DNA of 6,717 nt from an uncultured Eubacterium sp. (lineage in GTDB: Bacteria; Bacillota_A; Clostridia; Lachnospirales; Lachnospiraceae): positions 1-6,717 of the forward strand of contig CANTHI010000209.1 in assembly GCA_947653505.1 (NCBI GenBank), read 5' to 3'. The translations under genes and the position numbers were made by a program. Positions 5,971 to 6,717 of this stretch are shown here, piece after piece (within the stretch, counting starts at the first letter, position 1; every line of letters starts with the position of its first letter). The notes beneath the pieces are model-generated. The model did no database searches. It had not been told where the DNA came from and saw only the letters and a program-made list of their open reading frames with translations.

Positions 5971-6717
5971 CGCCTGTCCTTTTCTCCGCACCGGATGCCC
6001 GGATCTCATAAATCTGCTGTCTTGTAAATCCTGCGGTGCTTTCTTTTTTCAGTAGAATCTTAAAAGTTTCAAAAATAATCCGGATGTCAAGCAGCAGGGA
6101 ATAATTCACGACATAGAGCATATCCATTTTCAGCTTGTCATAAGCCGTTGTATTATACCGTCCATACACCTGCGCATATCCGGTAAGTCCCCCTTTCATC
6201 TTAAGCCTGTATGTAAACTCCGGGATATCCCTGGTATATTTTTTCATATGTTCGATCCGCTCAGGCCGCGGGCCGACCAGACTCATCTCTCCTTTTAAAA
6301 TATTGACCAGCTGCGGCAGCTCGTCGATCCGCAGCCTGCGGATCACCCTTCCCACTTTCGTAATCCGCCCGTCAGATTCTGACGCAGGTCTTGATTTTCC
6401 ATCCCGCTCCGCATCCACAATCATGCTACGGAATTTATAAATATAAAAGCTCTTTTCATTTAACGTACACCGCTCCTGTTTAAATAAAACCGGACCTTTA
6501 TCTTCGTACTTAATACAGCACGCCGTAACAAGAAAAACCGGAGATAGCACAAGCAGGGCAGCCAGAGATATCACAATATCCATAAGCCTCTTCAAAAGCC
6601 GCTGCTCAAAATTAAGCCCCATATTTCTGCACAGCAATAGCGGCGAATCAAAAAGGGTAATGACCTGACATTCCTTCAGCAGAAAATCTTTTCCTGCGTC
6701 GCTGGTAACAATCCAAT
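5942..6717 (-). CDS. Polyprenyl glycosylphosphotransferase (initiating sugar transferase), 5'-truncated by window edge
   Basis: This membrane enzyme transfers a sugar-1-phosphate from a UDP-sugar to undecaprenyl phosphate, the first step of polysaccharide repeat-unit assembly. The frame is open from the window edge, giving 257 residues. A TTG at 6637 looks like a start, but in-frame residues upstream of it (ending VITLFDSPL) read as family sequence, so the true start lies outside the window. In order from the edge: the end of an N-terminal domain; LKRLMDIVIS leading into a hydrophobic segment (about residues 43-67); GPVLFKQER; YKFRSM; the catalytic Asp-Glu pair in RIDELPQL; MSLVGPRPE; and GGLTGYAQV. 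These define the bacterial sugar transferase (WcaJ/CpsE-type) catalytic domain. Large members of the family have about 450-480 residues, so roughly the N-terminal half is missing here. The last 29 bases overlap the next gene. The donor sugar cannot be read from sequence. Confidence 0.95.
   Translation of the reverse strand, partial: WIVTSDAGKDFLLKECQVITLFDSPLLLCRNMGLNFEQRLLKRLMDIVISLAALLVLSPVFLVTACCIKYEDKGPVLFKQERCTLNEKSFYIYKFRSMIVDAERDGKSRPASESDGRITKVGRVIRRLRIDELPQLVNILKGEMSLVGPRPERIEHMKKYTRDIPEFTYRLKMKGGLTGYAQVYGRYNTTAYDKLKMDMLYVVNYSLLLDIRIIFETFKILLKKESTAGFTRQQIYEIRASGAEKRTGDETYMDLEP
5977..5983 (-). promoter_or_regulatory. Ribosome binding site fixing the GT4 start at 5970
   Basis: The minus strand reads AAAAGGA followed by six bases and then ATG at 5970. 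This supports 5970 over the longer in-frame ATG at 6009. The site lies inside the coding end of the upstream sugar transferase gene. Confidence 0.75.

Noticed and set aside
5971..6009. Longer start for the WbuB-like glycosyltransferase at 6009
   Set aside because: It would add 13 residues that do not resemble the family's N-terminus and enlarge the overlap to 68 bases, whereas the ATG at 5970 has AAAAGGA at the right distance.

Overview
The window is an internal slice of a surface polysaccharide (exopolysaccharide, capsule or O-antigen-like) biosynthesis operon. Every supportable gene lies on the minus strand, so transcription runs from position 6717 towards 1. Neither end of the operon is in view: the first gene is cut at the right edge and the last one begins only 26 bases from the left edge. 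Moderate base composition, strong GGAGG-type ribosome binding sites, short gaps and protein sequences typical of gut Clostridia suggest a Firmicute, probably Lachnospiraceae-like. That assignment is inference from sequence character and no marker gene supports it.

In transcription order the window holds: (1) the C-terminal half of a polyprenyl-phosphate glycosyl-1-phosphate transferase that starts the repeat unit on the lipid carrier; (2) a WbuB-like GT4 glycosyltransferase; (3) a heparinase II/III-family protein with no visible signal peptide and a pentapeptide-like repeat in its linker; (4) a non-hydrolysing UDP-GlcNAc 2-epimerase (WecB/MnaA type) that supplies UDP-ManNAc; (5) a small XRE-family DNA-binding protein; (6) a second GT4 glycosyltransferase whose start overlaps the regulator's stop as ATGA; (7) the first 8 codons of another gene behind a very strong ribosome binding site.

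Read together, the initiating transferase loads the first sugar-phosphate onto undecaprenyl phosphate, the GT4 enzymes extend the chain, the epimerase makes a ManNAc-type donor, and the heparinase-fold protein probably trims or edits a uronate-containing glycan. The XRE protein inside the operon is a candidate local regulator. Export, polymerisation and chain-length genes must lie outside the window.

The most unusual features are two tandem repeats. One has a 39-bp unit present four times at 66-221. It duplicates the last 12 codons plus stop codon of the second glycosyltransferase three more times into the intergenic space, in the same frame. The other is a 15-bp minisatellite at 3571-3652 inside the heparinase-family gene that encodes A(D/N)LXX-like pentapeptides between its two domains. 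Both units are multiples of three. A smaller palindrome and direct-repeat arrangement lies at 4640-4701, just before the heparinase gene. No RNA genes, CRISPR array, insertion sequence, convincing promoter or convincing intrinsic terminator was seen.
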